NCBI GenBank assembly: GCA_021793715.1
Contig: JAJYSF010000045.1
Location: forward strand, 1-7,020
Length of the DNA: 7,020 nucleotides
Origin: Actinomycetes bacterium
Lineage (GTDB): Bacteria; Actinomycetota; Actinomycetes; Actinomycetales; Microbacteriaceae
Direction of reading: 5' to 3'
The notes beneath the pieces are model-generated. The model worked only from the letters and a program-made list of their open reading frames with translations, made no database searches and was not told where the DNA came from. Below are positions 6,698 to 7,020 of the stretch, piece by piece. The stretch's first letter is position 1. Each line of letters starts with the position of its first letter. Made by a program: the position numbers and the translations under genes.

Positions 6698-6957
6698 GAG
6701 ATGTGATCCAGGGGACTGCGGGGGATGCCGGAACGCTGGTGCCAGTCGTGGAAGTCCTCGTACACGGCTGGCAGCAGCTCGGCCGTGTAGTACGCAGCGG
6801 GATCCGGCACCCCGAGCGATTCGGCGAGGACGACGAGCATGAAGTGATCGTCCTCGTCGCGCCGGGCCACGCCGAACGCCTTGCGGTACGGGCCCGCATA
6901 GAATTCGTTCAGCCCCTTCGAGAAGGCGGCCCAGCGCGACGAGAACGACACCGTCAC
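6688..6957 (-). CDS. Small Cys-Cys-terminated protein (cory-CC-star-like)
   Basis: An 89-residue protein with no signal peptide and no clear membrane segment. It is rich in aromatic and acidic residues: EFYAGPYRKAF (18-28), DDHFMLVVLAESLGVPDPAAYY (36-57) and FHDWHQRSGIPRSPLD (69-84). Its only cysteines are the last two residues, giving SPLDHISCC-stop. This matches my memory of the NCBI family 'cory-CC-star protein', which is named for that ending and often neighbours ArsA-family ATPases. The family name is recalled, not searched. The GTG start at 6957 overlaps the preceding stop as GTGA; a second GTG at 6951 is possible. The last 10 bases overlap the ATPase gene. The paired terminal thiols could bind a metal, form a disulfide or carry a lipid, but no function is established by the sequence. 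Confidence 0.75.
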   Translation of the reverse strand: MTVSFSSRWAAFSKGLNEFYAGPYRKAFGVARRDEDDHFMLVVLAESLGVPDPAAYYTAELLPAVYEDFHDWHQRSGIPRSPLDHISCC

Positions 6958-7020
6958 TTCACCATCGGGATCCGACCGGTCACGTGGTCGGTGAGGTCGG
7001 CGTCCTCTTCCTCTGGCGGC
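6954..7020 (-). CDS. Unidentified protein, C-terminal end only
   Basis: A frame entering from the right edge gives 21 residues (acidic PPEEEDADL, then TDHVTGRIPMVK) and stops at TGA 6956-6954. It is taken as a real gene end because the stop overlaps the next GTG start in the 4-base GTGA arrangement typical of coupled genes, and codon use matches its neighbours. The fragment is too short to name. It should belong to the same operon as the CC-ending protein and the ATPase. Confidence 0.5.
   Translation of the reverse strand, partial: PPEEEDADLTDHVTGRIPMVK

Overview
The window is high-GC DNA with dense coding, strong third-position G/C bias, frequent GTG starts and short overlapping junctions. 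This suggests an actinobacterium, most likely Microbacteriaceae (Microbacterium-like). That placement is inferred from composition and protein style; no rRNA gene or other taxonomic marker is present.

Left and centre (1-5593) hold a polyol uptake and oxidation locus. A SorC-type sugar-sensing regulator is read leftward from 634 and runs off the left edge. About 200 bp separate it from a rightward operon: a lipoprotein solute-binding protein (834-2180), two binding-protein-dependent permeases (2209-3150 and 3150-4046) and a long-chain mannitol/polyol dehydrogenase (4073-5593). The shared control region carries repeated TGCnCAnATGAGCA-type sites, one inside the spacer of a plausible promoter for the regulator. 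The simplest model is that the SorC protein senses a polyol or its phosphate and controls both itself and the operon. The binding protein and permeases then import the polyol, and the dehydrogenase oxidises it to a ketose. No transport ATPase and no sugar kinase are encoded here, so energy coupling probably comes from a shared ATPase elsewhere.

A 138-bp gap (5594-5731) between convergent genes contains a long, nearly perfect stem-loop (5621-5693), probably a bidirectional terminator or an extragenic palindrome.

Right end (5732-7020), leftward: three tightly overlapping reading frames. They are the last 21 residues of an unidentified protein (stop at 6954), an 89-residue protein ending in Cys-Cys-stop (6688-6957, matching the 'cory-CC-star' family as I remember it), and a cysteine-free, single-domain ArsA/Get3-type ATPase (5732-6697). 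The 4-base and 10-base overlaps imply translational coupling and a shared function. This small ArsA-family/CC-star module has no well-described role and is the most interesting part of the window.
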